Source: Candidatus Brocadiia bacterium (GTDB taxonomy: Bacteria > Planctomycetota > PUPC01 > DSUN01). From it: a DNA stretch of 11,476 bases. The notes under the pieces were generated by a model, which was given only the letters and a program-made list of their open reading frames with translations, was not told the DNA's origin and made no database searches. The stretch spans positions 1 through 11,476 of the forward strand of contig JADHXT010000078.1 in assembly GCA_016782825.1 (NCBI GenBank), given 5' to 3'. The translations under genes were made by a program, and so were the position numbers. The first letter of the stretch is position 1. Every line of letters starts with the position of its first letter. Of the stretch, positions 1-7,012 are shown in pieces.

Positions 1-344
1 GTCCCGTGCGCTTCGAGGGCGATGAGGGCTGGGTCGAGACGGGCGACAGCGGGCGGATCGAGCTCCATCCCGCCTCGCTGGTCGGCGAGCGGAAGCGCTA
101 CGTGCGAGCGGGTACCGATCCTGCCGGCCACGGCCGCAACTTCCTCGACTGCGTCAGGTCGCGGGCCCGAACGGCGTCCAACGCCGACGTCATGCGCCAT
201 TCGCACATCGCCTGCCACGCGGCTGCCATCGCGTGGATGCTCGGGCGGAAGGTGACGTTCGACCCCGTGAAGGAAGCCTTCGTGGGCGACGACGAGGCCA
301 ATGCCATGCGCACCCGCGCCCTTCGCTCCCCATGGCACATCTGA
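1..344 (+). CDS. Gfo/Idh/MocA-family oxidoreductase, C-terminal fragment (5' end outside window)
   Basis: The reading frame is already open at base 3 and ends at TGA 342-344, giving about 113 C-terminal residues. The pattern matches the end of planctomycete-type Gfo/Idh/MocA proteins: FEGDEGWVE, then HGRNFLDCVRSR, then HIACHAAAIAWMLGRKVTFD, then VGDDEANAMRTRALRSPWHI. Such proteins are NAD(P)-dependent oxidoreductases acting on sugars, inositols or glycosidic substrates; the N-terminal Rossmann fold and the catalytic Lys/His region are not in the window, so the substrate cannot be inferred. A GTG at base 6 is in frame but is very unlikely to be a start, because the family core continues upstream. 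The gene lies 16 bases before the HEAT-repeat gene on the same strand and probably shares its transcript. The family call is firm; the exact reaction is unknown. Confidence 0.88.
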   Translation, partial: PVRFEGDEGWVETGDSGRIELHPASLVGERKRYVRAGTDPAGHGRNFLDCVRSRARTASNADVMRHSHIACHAAAIAWMLGRKVTFDPVKEAFVGDDEANAMRTRALRSPWHI

Positions 345-347
345 CAC

Positions 348-352
348 GGAAG
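348..352 (+). promoter_or_regulatory. Ribosome binding site of the HEAT-repeat gene
   Basis: GGAAG lies 8 bases before the ATG at 361. It supports this start over the in-frame ATG at 301, which lies inside the end of the upstream oxidoreductase gene and would add 20 residues in front of an otherwise clean signal peptide. Confidence 0.6.
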
Positions 353-360
353 AACCCACC

Positions 361-2784
361 ATGCAAACACGACGAACACTCCCCATCCTCGTGCTTCTCT
401 GCCTCGCCGCCACGCCGGCGCTTCTCCTCGCGCAGGAAGCCGGCGAGGAGGGGAAACTCATCGGTCTCCTGCGGTCCGACGCCAAGCTTTTCGCCAAGGC
501 CAAGGCGTGCCAGCGGCTGGCGCTGATTGGTACCCAGAGGGCCGTGCCCGCGCTGGCTGCGCTGCTGGGCGACGAGAAGCTGAGCGGCTACGCGCGCTTC
601 GGGCTGGAGCCGATTGCTGACCCGAGCGTAGACGATGCCCTTCGTTCGGCGATGGGCAGGCTCAAGGGCGGGTTGCTGGCTGGGGTGATCAATTCCATCG
701 GCGCCCGACGCGACCCGAAGGCGGTGCCTGCATTGGCCAAGCTGGCGCTCTCCGATGGTGAAGGCGCCATGGAAGCCGTGGCCGCGTTGGGCCGGATCGC
801 CACGAACGAGGCGGTGGAGACCCTGCGCCGGGTCCTCACCAGCGGCCCTGCGTCGAAGCGTCCGGCCGCGGCCCATGCCTGCCTGGCCGCCGCCGAGCGT
901 CTCGTCGCACGGAACAAGCGCACGGAGGCTTCGGCGCTCTACGACGCGGTCCGCAAGGTAGACCTGCCGCCCCATCTCCATCTGGCGGCCGCCTATCAAG
1001 CCATCCTCGTTCGCGGCGCCGCCGGGGCGCCCTTACTGATCGAGCTGTTGAGAGACAAAGACACCGCGCGGGTTGGCGTGGCGCTCCGAGCCGCCCGTGA
1101 ACTCCCCGGACCCGAAGTGACGAAAGCCCTGGCGGCCGAACTCGGGACGCTGCCTCCCGGCGTCCAAGTGCTGGTGATCAAGGTGCTGGCAAGCCGCAAG
1201 GACCCGAACGTGTCCAAGGTGCTGGAAGGTCTGGCGTCCAGCAAGGAGCCGGGTGTGCGCGTGGAAGCACTGGCGGCATTGGGCGAGGTCGGTGAGGCGT
1301 CTGCCGTGGCCGCACTGCTGACCGCCGCGGGCGCGGGCGGCAAGGAGGCGGCTACCGCGCTCAGCAGCCTCAGGGCTATCAAGGGCGATGCTGTGGACGC
1401 CGCGCTCATCCAGGCGATGAGGACGGCCAAGCCCGATCTGCGTATGCAGTTGATCTCTGTGCTGGCGGACCGCGGCTGCACTGCCGCCACGGCCGCGCTG
1501 TTGGGGCAGGCGGCCCATGATGATGCAGCAGTCGCCAAGGGCGCATTCAGAGCCCTGGGCCTCCTCGCCAGCCCGGAGGACCTGCCGGCCATGGTCAAGC
1601 TCCTCGCCGCCGCGAAGAGCGCGCAGGCCCAGGCCGAGACGGCCATCGTGCTGGTCGCGGAGCGGATGCCCGACGCCTTGAAGCGTGCCGACGCCGTCCT
1701 CGACGGCCTCGCATCGGCACGGGAGCCTGCCGTGCGGGCCGCTTTGCTCCGTGTCCTTGGCAGGATCGCTGGCGAGAAGGCGTACGCGGCCGTCGAGCGG
1801 GCGGTCGGCAATGACAACGCCGAAGTCAAAGACGCCGCCATCCGCGCCCTGGCGGCATGGCCCGACATCAGGGCCACCGATGCACTCTTGGGTCTGGTCA
1901 AGCGTGCCGACAGTGAGGCCCATCGCGTCCTCGCGCTCCGTGGTTACGTCCGTCTGCTCGGCCTGGCCAAGGACGCAAACCCGCGCGAAACGGTCCGGAA
2001 GTACGCCGAGGTGCTGGCCACCACCCAGCGCGACGACGCCAGGAAGCTCGTCCTCGGCGGCCTGGCGGATGTGGCACACGGCGATGCCCTCGTCCTGGTG
2101 ATGAGCCAGTTGGACGATCCGGCCGTGCGCTCCGAGGCCATGTCGGCCGCCATCAGGATCGCCCGGGCGACTATGGGAGCCGACCGCCGCGCGGCCAGAG
2201 CGGCCATGGAGAAGGTCCTGGCCGTGTCGAAGAACAGGCAGATCGCGACCGAGGCGCGACAGATCATCCAGCAGATCGACAAGTTCGCCGACAGCATCAC
2301 CGCCTGGCGGGTCGCAGGGCCTTACGCCCAGGAGGGCAAGCAATACAGCCAGTTATTCGACATCGTCTTCGAGCCCGAGAAACCCGACGCTAAGGGCGTC
2401 GAATGGCGCCTGCTCCCCGCTGGGACCGACCCAAAGCGTCCGTGGATCCTGGACCTGCTGAAGGCCATCGGCGGAAAGCAGCGCGTCGCCTACGCCTTGA
2501 CGTGGGTCCACTCCGAGGCGGCCCAGCCCGCCCGGCTCGAGTTGGGCAGCGACGACGGCGTCAAGGCGTGGCTCAACGGCCGGCTCGTCCACGCCAACAA
2601 CACCGCCCGAGCCGCCAAGCCCTGCACCGACAAAGCCGATATCACGCTGACTGCGGGGTGGAACCCCTTGCTCCTGAAGATCACGCAGAACGATTCACCG
2701 TGGGAGTTCTGCGCCCGCATCTGCGCTCGCGACGGGAAGCCGTTGAGCACCATCCGCTTCGACCCCGCGCACGAGGGCGAGTAG
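361..2784 (+). CDS. Secreted HEAT-repeat protein with C-terminal beta-sandwich-like domain
   Basis: 807 residues. Residues 1-24 form a typical signal peptide (MQTRRTLPILVLLCLAATPA, cleavage likely after LLLA), so the protein is exported. Residues about 40-640 are alpha-helical HEAT/PBS-lyase-like repeats, seen as repeated units such as AVPALAALLGD, KAVPALAKLAL and GVRVEALAALGEVG; these usually form a solenoid for protein binding. The block around residues 76-120 (YARFGLEPIADPSVDDALRS and the GVINSIGARRD that follows) is, from memory, conserved among large planctomycete HEAT proteins. Residues about 640-807 form a separate domain with AWRVAGPY at 648-655 and LGSDDGVKAWLNG at 728-740, a signature of beta-sandwich, PA14-like or carbohydrate-binding-like domains in PVC secretomes. 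The start at 361 is chosen for its signal peptide and RBS. No catalytic motif is visible; the role is unknown, perhaps scaffold or binding. It follows the oxidoreductase by 16 bases and converges on the - strand block. Confidence 0.88.
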   Translation: MQTRRTLPILVLLCLAATPALLLAQEAGEEGKLIGLLRSDAKLFAKAKACQRLALIGTQRAVPALAALLGDEKLSGYARFGLEPIADPSVDDALRSAMGRLKGGLLAGVINSIGARRDPKAVPALAKLALSDGEGAMEAVAALGRIATNEAVETLRRVLTSGPASKRPAAAHACLAAAERLVARNKRTEASALYDAVRKVDLPPHLHLAAAYQAILVRGAAGAPLLIELLRDKDTARVGVALRAARELPGPEVTKALAAELGTLPPGVQVLVIKVLASRKDPNVSKVLEGLASSKEPGVRVEALAALGEVGEASAVAALLTAAGAGGKEAATALSSLRAIKGDAVDAALIQAMRTAKPDLRMQLISVLADRGCTAATAALLGQAAHDDAAVAKGAFRALGLLASPEDLPAMVKLLAAAKSAQAQAETAIVLVAERMPDALKRADAVLDGLASAREPAVRAALLRVLGRIAGEKAYAAVERAVGNDNAEVKDAAIRALAAWPDIRATDALLGLVKRADSEAHRVLALRGYVRLLGLAKDANPRETVRKYAEVLATTQRDDARKLVLGGLADVAHGDALVLVMSQLDDPAVRSEAMSAAIRIARATMGADRRAARAAMEKVLAVSKNRQIATEARQIIQQIDKFADSITAWRVAGPYAQEGKQYSQLFDIVFEPEKPDAKGVEWRLLPAGTDPKRPWILDLLKAIGGKQRVAYALTWVHSEAAQPARLELGSDDGVKAWLNGRLVHANNTARAAKPCTDKADITLTAGWNPLLLKITQNDSPWEFCARICARDGKPLSTIRFDPAHEGE

Positions 2785-2827
2785 AGGCCTCCCGACAAGG
2801 CCGTTGTGCCACCATCCGCAATCGCCA

Positions 2828-2840
2828 TACCCTATGGGTA
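2828..2840. terminator. Weak palindrome between convergent genes
   Basis: TACCC-TAT-GGGTA forms a 5-bp stem with a 3-base loop in the 90-base gap between the convergent stops at 2784 and 2875. There is no clear T-tract on either side, so an intrinsic terminator is only a possibility. Nothing else is recognisable in the gap. Confidence 0.2.
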
Positions 2841-2874
2841 GTACTGGACTTAATAACCCGCCAAGCTCCTAGCC

Positions 2875-4410
2875 TCAACGGCCACGTTTCGAGTCGGCCG
2901 CCGTCTCCGGCTCGATTCTGATGACCGTATTCTGTTCTCCATGGTCCTCCACGGGGCCGACGGACCTGACCACGCACTTGCGGACTCGCTCGTTCAGGAT
3001 CAGCGTCGCCATTGTGTGATTGGTTACCGTGGAATTCGTCAGGCCCTTCTTGCCGCCACAGTCCAGGCGGTTGACTTGTCTGGGCAGCGGCCGGGTCGTC
3101 CCGTCATGGAAGATGAACGTACAGCGGTCGCCGCAGATGGTGCCCAAGCTCGTCCGTGATGTCGGCTGAACTCCCTCGGCGGGACTGAGAATCGTGACTT
3201 CGTAGAAGGCATTTCTCGGGACGGGCCCTCGCGTGAGATTGAAGAGGGGACTGTAAGCGATGTCCCCCCGGCAATTCTTCATCACCACTTTGCCTTTGTC
3301 ACCGGAACTGACGTCATAGCTGAAATCGCCGGCTTCCAGAACCGTTACGTTCTCCAGGGTCACATCACCGACGCATAACAGTTGAAAACACCCGCGCAGC
3401 CGTTCGACGGTTGTGTCGATCACCGCGATGTTCTTGTCCCCGCCATAAGAACGCACACCGTCTTCGGTCAGCGGAATCATCTGGTCGCGTGGGATGGGAC
3501 GCTTGCCGCGGTACATGATGTGGAAGTCGTACTCCCTGGCCCGCCCGACGATCTCTTTGAAAACATCATTGGTCGGGCGCAGCGTGCCGGTGAACAAGCA
3601 CTTCTCGATCCGGACGCCGTCCACCTTGTGAAAATGCACGCAGTGCCCGAACGACTGCATGTAGACCTGACAGCCAATGAGCCTGGTATTGTTGGCGTTC
3701 TGTATCGACATGAAGGAGTGCTTGTTGAGACGGCCGAAGTTCGGGCCGCCTTTGCCGTAGAAATCAGAATAGCCGTAGGGCACGGAACCCTTGATGACGA
3801 AAATGCAGTTCAGGAACGTGTTGTTGTCGTTGCAGACCTCGAATTCGTTCTCGGTAACCCTGTATCGAGGATACGGCATGTCGGTGGTATTCCGGAAGTA
3901 CCCGCCCTCGAAGATGTTGCTGGCCCCATTGATGTGCCAGGAGTCAGAGACGTGTGCCTTACCAGAGAGCTTGCTCTGGACGGAGACCGGGGTTTCGATC
4001 ACAACACCGCGCAGGTCGAAATAGTTGTTCGAGCCGTTGACGGCGAAGATGTGCTCTTGCCTGTTCTGCGGCAGTCTCCCGTCCTTACCTGCTTCTGCGT
4101 TCCGGACGGGGATCGTCATGGGTGGATCGGTCTTCTCGGCGCGGTAGACGCCGGGCTTCATACGGATCCTCTGCCCGTCTTCCTTGATGGCTGCCCGGAA
4201 CTCGTCCAGCGTCTTGATCAACGTGAACCCTTCGCGAATCCCGAAAGAGTCGGCAATCGGGAGCGGTGCCGGGGGTGTCTTCGAGATTGCCTGCATCGGC
4301 GGATTCTCTGCCAATTGTACGCAGGGATCTCTCTTCGCCTCCGCCGAGGCGGCCTGTGAGAGCAGCCTGCAGGTCAACAAGAGGGCGAGGAGTGGGTCGC
4401 AACACCTCAA
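2875..4410 (-). CDS. Secreted right-handed beta-helix protein, candidate polysaccharide lyase/hydrolase of unknown family
   Basis: 511 residues, TTG start at 4410-4408. The TTG is chosen because a near-perfect Shine-Dalgarno AGAAGGAG ends 7 bases upstream and the next residues form a signal peptide (MRCCDPLLALLLTCRLLSQA, then ASAEA). The mature part looks like a parallel beta-helix: the N-terminal cap LIKTLDEFRAAI...KPGVYR (about 64-90) resembles the entry of lyase-type helices, followed by rungs such as HINGASNIFEGGYFRN (159-174), NDNNTFLNCIF (194-204) and VDGVRIEKCLFTG (263-275). Cysteines at 202, 247, 271, 341 and 380 sit at similar rung positions. His/Asp/Lys-rich stretches (YSDFYGKGGPNFGRLNKHSF, 214-233; FGHCVHFHKVD, 254-264) could form an active site, but no family signature was recognised. 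It is last in the - strand block, 84 bases after the DUF6288-like gene, and has clearly lower GC than its neighbours (about 50-60% in sampled lines versus about 70%). It could also be a non-catalytic binding protein. Confidence 0.82.
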   Translation of the reverse strand: MRCCDPLLALLLTCRLLSQAASAEAKRDPCVQLAENPPMQAISKTPPAPLPIADSFGIREGFTLIKTLDEFRAAIKEDGQRIRMKPGVYRAEKTDPPMTIPVRNAEAGKDGRLPQNRQEHIFAVNGSNNYFDLRGVVIETPVSVQSKLSGKAHVSDSWHINGASNIFEGGYFRNTTDMPYPRYRVTENEFEVCNDNNTFLNCIFVIKGSVPYGYSDFYGKGGPNFGRLNKHSFMSIQNANNTRLIGCQVYMQSFGHCVHFHKVDGVRIEKCLFTGTLRPTNDVFKEIVGRAREYDFHIMYRGKRPIPRDQMIPLTEDGVRSYGGDKNIAVIDTTVERLRGCFQLLCVGDVTLENVTVLEAGDFSYDVSSGDKGKVVMKNCRGDIAYSPLFNLTRGPVPRNAFYEVTILSPAEGVQPTSRTSLGTICGDRCTFIFHDGTTRPLPRQVNRLDCGGKKGLTNSTVTNHTMATLILNERVRKCVVRSVGPVEDHGEQNTVIRIEPETAADSKRGR

Positions 4411-4417
4411 TGTTGAA

Positions 4418-4425
4418 CTCCTTCT
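4418..4425 (-). promoter_or_regulatory. Strong Shine-Dalgarno deciding a TTG start
   Basis: On the - strand this reads AGAAGGAG, followed by 7 bases and TTG at 4410. No ATG or GTG in frame nearby has comparable support, so it fixes the unusual start codon of the beta-helix gene. Confidence 0.7.
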
Positions 4426-4459
4426 ACTCGGGCTCCAGGCGCAACCACGCGAGCCGAGT
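4426..4459 (-). other. Hairpin in the intergenic leader of the beta-helix gene
   Basis: Bases 4426-4435 pair with 4451-4459 in nine base pairs with one bulged G (4430) and a 15-base loop. In the - strand transcript the hairpin sits directly 5' of the Shine-Dalgarno at 4425-4418. No U-run follows, so it is not a standard intrinsic terminator. It could protect or separate mRNA segments, or affect initiation at the TTG; this is inferred from base pairing only. Confidence 0.35.
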
Positions 4460-4494
4460 CAGCACGGAGGGACGGGGCCGCGCGATACGGCGGC

Positions 4495-6924
4495 CTACTG
4501 CCCCCCTTTGTCCTTGCCGAGATAGTCCTTCAGGCTGATCAGCTCGGGCGGGTTGTTGTCGTTCTCGATCGCGGCGACCACCTCGGCGAGCTTCTTCAAG
4601 AAGTCCGCACGCTTCTCCGCGCGCCATTGCGCCTCGAGTTTCTTCAGTTCGGGCAGGGCCGACCTGGCGGCTCCGCGGTATTCCTTCAAGACATTGAGCG
4701 AGACCATGGTGATGTAGTTGCGACCCCAGTCGCGTAGATTGACCATCATCAGTGCCAGGGGGATGCCTTCCTCGACGCGAAGCCGGGCCATGGCCTGGAT
4801 TCCCGCAAGGCGCACGCCCTTGGAGAACATGGTGTTGGCCGGGGCCATTTCCTTGACGGAGGCGAGGAACTCGGGGGCCAGCGCCTTGGCGTCGTCGAGC
4901 GAGATCAGCGCGTAGGTGGATCGCAGGCAGCCTCGGGCGTGGGAGTCGGGATTGGCGGCGACCGCGCGGATGGCCGGGTAGAGCAGGCCCTTGTCCACGC
5001 CCTCGAGCGACCCGGCGAGGATGCCCCGCGGCCCGTACGACCCGCCGGGATAGAAGAGGGCATAGGCGAGCGCGCCGGTGCGGAACTCCATCGGATCGGT
5101 CTCGTCCTTGACGGCGGTGGCCCTGAGCATCTGGTGCAGGACGGGCCTGGCCTGGGCACCGATGTTCCGCAGCGCCTCGGCCGCCTGGACGCGCACCCAG
5201 CGGTCCTCATCGTCAAGGAGGCCGGCGATGGCGTCCAACGCGGGAATGGCTCGCGCCTTGAGCTGCCCCAACGCGGTGACCGCGCCGAGGCGGTCGGTGG
5301 CCTTGTTGCTCCCGAGCATTGGGAGCAGTCGCGGCAGGACGTTGTCCTGGCGCTTGCCCAGCTCCCGGGCCGACCAGGCCCGGTCCAGCGGCGACCAACT
5401 GCTCAGGCCGGCCAGCAGTTGCTCGGCCGTCCGGTTGGCGTGTGCATTGTCGCCGAGCCAGCGCTCGGCCGCGATGGCCTCGGCCACGTCGGCGTCGCTG
5501 AGCCAGTTGTCTTGGTTGGCGTCCCGGCCCGTGATGTGGAGCTTCTTCAGCGGCACGGCATAGCCGAGCATGTACGACCCGGTGGAGTTGAACACGCTGC
5601 GGTAGCTGCTGGCGACCCCGCCGCCGGTGCCGATGTAGACGAACGCGCCGTCCCAGCGCCGCGCGAGGTCGTGGTACCAGCGGAGCTCTTTCATGAAGGC
5701 GGCGATGGCTTTCGGCCCGCCGCAGTTGGCGGCGATGGGACCCCAGACGTAGCTGAAGCCGTTGCCGCAGTGCCCCCATTCGCGCGACTCGTAGGAGGCG
5801 GTCACCATTTTCGAGAAGAACTGCGTCTCGGCCCGCCTGCCCTGGAGCGCAAAGGCCATCGCGGCGATCGACGTCTTGCCGTTGTCGTCGTGGCAGATGC
5901 CGGGCCGGTGTTCGCCATAGGGGATGGCTCCCTTGCCGGCGTAGTAGCCGAAGAACTTGTTGGCCCGCGCGATGGCCGGCTCGAGCTCGGGGTCTTTGAT
6001 CCCGCACTTCCTCGCCAGGACCAGCGAGACGAAGCAGGGCAGCCCCGCCTGGTTGACCGGGCCGTACGGCGGGACCGGACCGTGCAGCTTGCCGTCGCGG
6101 CCCGGGCCGAACAGCCCGTGCCCCCACGTGCCGTACCTACCCTGCCCCCGCGCGATGCAGGCGGTGTAGGCCCGGATGGCCGGCAGCACGGTCTTGTCGC
6201 CGGTGGCCAGGTAATACTCGGTCAGGAACACGTTGCGGTAGCCGAACCCCCAGGTGTGCTTGCCATTGTGGCTCGACGCCTCCCACAGCTTCTCCGTCTC
6301 GGGCACACCCGCGGCCAGCGCGCGGGCGCTTTCGCGAACCAGGCCCATATACGCAGGATTCCCCGAAGCCATCAGAGCCAGCTCGTTGATCGGGAACCGG
6401 TTTTCCTTCTTGATGTCCTTGGCGATCCGCGCGCAGCCCTGCTCGAGGATCTTCCTCGCCTTGGGGCAGTTGTAAGGCGAGGTGTCGCTGTACGTGCCCA
6501 TGATCTGGAGCTTGAGGTCGACGGTCTGCGTCTTGCCCTTCCGCCAGACGCTCAGCGGCAGGATGCCTTTGGCCTCTTCGGTCTCCGCCCGCCCGATGGC
6601 CCAGCCGAAGCTCTTGCGGGCGTCTTGGGCGAACGGCTTGCCGAAGGCGCCGAGAATCACATCGCCCACGTCGAGCTTGCCCTCGGCGGGAGAGCCTTTC
6701 TCCACAACGGTGATGAGGATCTGGTGGGCCTTGACCGTCATCCCCGCCTCGACGTACATCCAGCCCAGCGCGCCGGTGGGGCCGAGGTTGTAGCTGTTCT
6801 TCGTCTTGGCCGGCGTGGTCTGGGTCAGATCGACAGGCGCCGCGGCGGCAAGGACCCAGGCGCCGCTCAACACGAACACGAGCAGAGAAAGCATGTCACG
6901 GAAGCAAACGCTGCCATTCTTCAC
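4495..6924 (-). CDS. Secreted PDZ / DUF6288-like / HEAT-repeat protein
   Basis: About 809 residues from GTG 6924-6922. This start is chosen because GAGGTG lies just upstream (6 bases between GAGG and GTG). ATG 6936, adding four residues, has only a poor GAGA abutting it, and ATG 6894 has no RBS. A signal peptide follows (LLVFVLSGAWVLAAAAP, about 14-30). YNLGPTGALGW (45-55) opens a PDZ-like domain to about residue 145, with ILITVVEKGSPAEGKLDVGD as the typical peptide-binding core. Residues about 150-500 are helical, possibly an alpha/alpha toroid, with blocks YGTWGHGLFGPG, GEHRPGICHDDNGK (about 338-350), REWGHCGNGFSYVWGP and WDGAFVYIGTGGG. HEAT repeats follow from about 507 (AVTALGQLKARAIPALDAIA; DRWVRVQAAEALRNIGAQA). 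From memory, PDZ plus this central region corresponds to DUF6288 of planctomycetes and verrucomicrobia; the number should be checked. The conserved His/Asp/Cys blocks could be enzymatic, but function is unknown. It lies between two beta-helix genes. Confidence 0.85.
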   Translation of the reverse strand: MKNGSVCFRDMLSLLVFVLSGAWVLAAAAPVDLTQTTPAKTKNSYNLGPTGALGWMYVEAGMTVKAHQILITVVEKGSPAEGKLDVGDVILGAFGKPFAQDARKSFGWAIGRAETEEAKGILPLSVWRKGKTQTVDLKLQIMGTYSDTSPYNCPKARKILEQGCARIAKDIKKENRFPINELALMASGNPAYMGLVRESARALAAGVPETEKLWEASSHNGKHTWGFGYRNVFLTEYYLATGDKTVLPAIRAYTACIARGQGRYGTWGHGLFGPGRDGKLHGPVPPYGPVNQAGLPCFVSLVLARKCGIKDPELEPAIARANKFFGYYAGKGAIPYGEHRPGICHDDNGKTSIAAMAFALQGRRAETQFFSKMVTASYESREWGHCGNGFSYVWGPIAANCGGPKAIAAFMKELRWYHDLARRWDGAFVYIGTGGGVASSYRSVFNSTGSYMLGYAVPLKKLHITGRDANQDNWLSDADVAEAIAAERWLGDNAHANRTAEQLLAGLSSWSPLDRAWSARELGKRQDNVLPRLLPMLGSNKATDRLGAVTALGQLKARAIPALDAIAGLLDDEDRWVRVQAAEALRNIGAQARPVLHQMLRATAVKDETDPMEFRTGALAYALFYPGGSYGPRGILAGSLEGVDKGLLYPAIRAVAANPDSHARGCLRSTYALISLDDAKALAPEFLASVKEMAPANTMFSKGVRLAGIQAMARLRVEEGIPLALMMVNLRDWGRNYITMVSLNVLKEYRGAARSALPELKKLEAQWRAEKRADFLKKLAEVVAAIENDNNPPELISLKDYLGKDKGGQ

Positions 6925-7012
6925 AAGACACCTCATTCTCTATCAGATAAGTCCGACGCGGTGTAGGAGGGCGCGTCCTGTTTCGGCCAAGAATGGCCTG
7001 TCCTCTCAGGTC

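Noticed and set aside
301..360. Upstream ATG at 301 as start of the HEAT-repeat protein
   Set aside because: It overlaps the oxidoreductase end and would bury the signal peptide behind 20 residues; ATG 361 has an RBS and a clean signal peptide.
996..2343. Two long - strand open frames (996-1901 and 1033-2343)
   Set aside because: Both are antisense to the HEAT-repeat region, and the Ala/Ser/Arg or Gly/Arg/His bias mirrors its repeats.
4939..6966. 675-codon open frame on the + strand
   Set aside because: It is antisense to the DUF6288-like gene over its whole length, has repetitive Arg/Gly/Pro/Val-rich composition, no known motif and no good RBS. Long antisense frames are expected in high-GC genes.
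6985..6998. GGCC-AAGAAT-GGCC as a terminator after the beta-helix/discoidin gene
   Set aside because: The stem is only 4 bp with no T-tract, and the next gene follows within 90 bases on the same strand.
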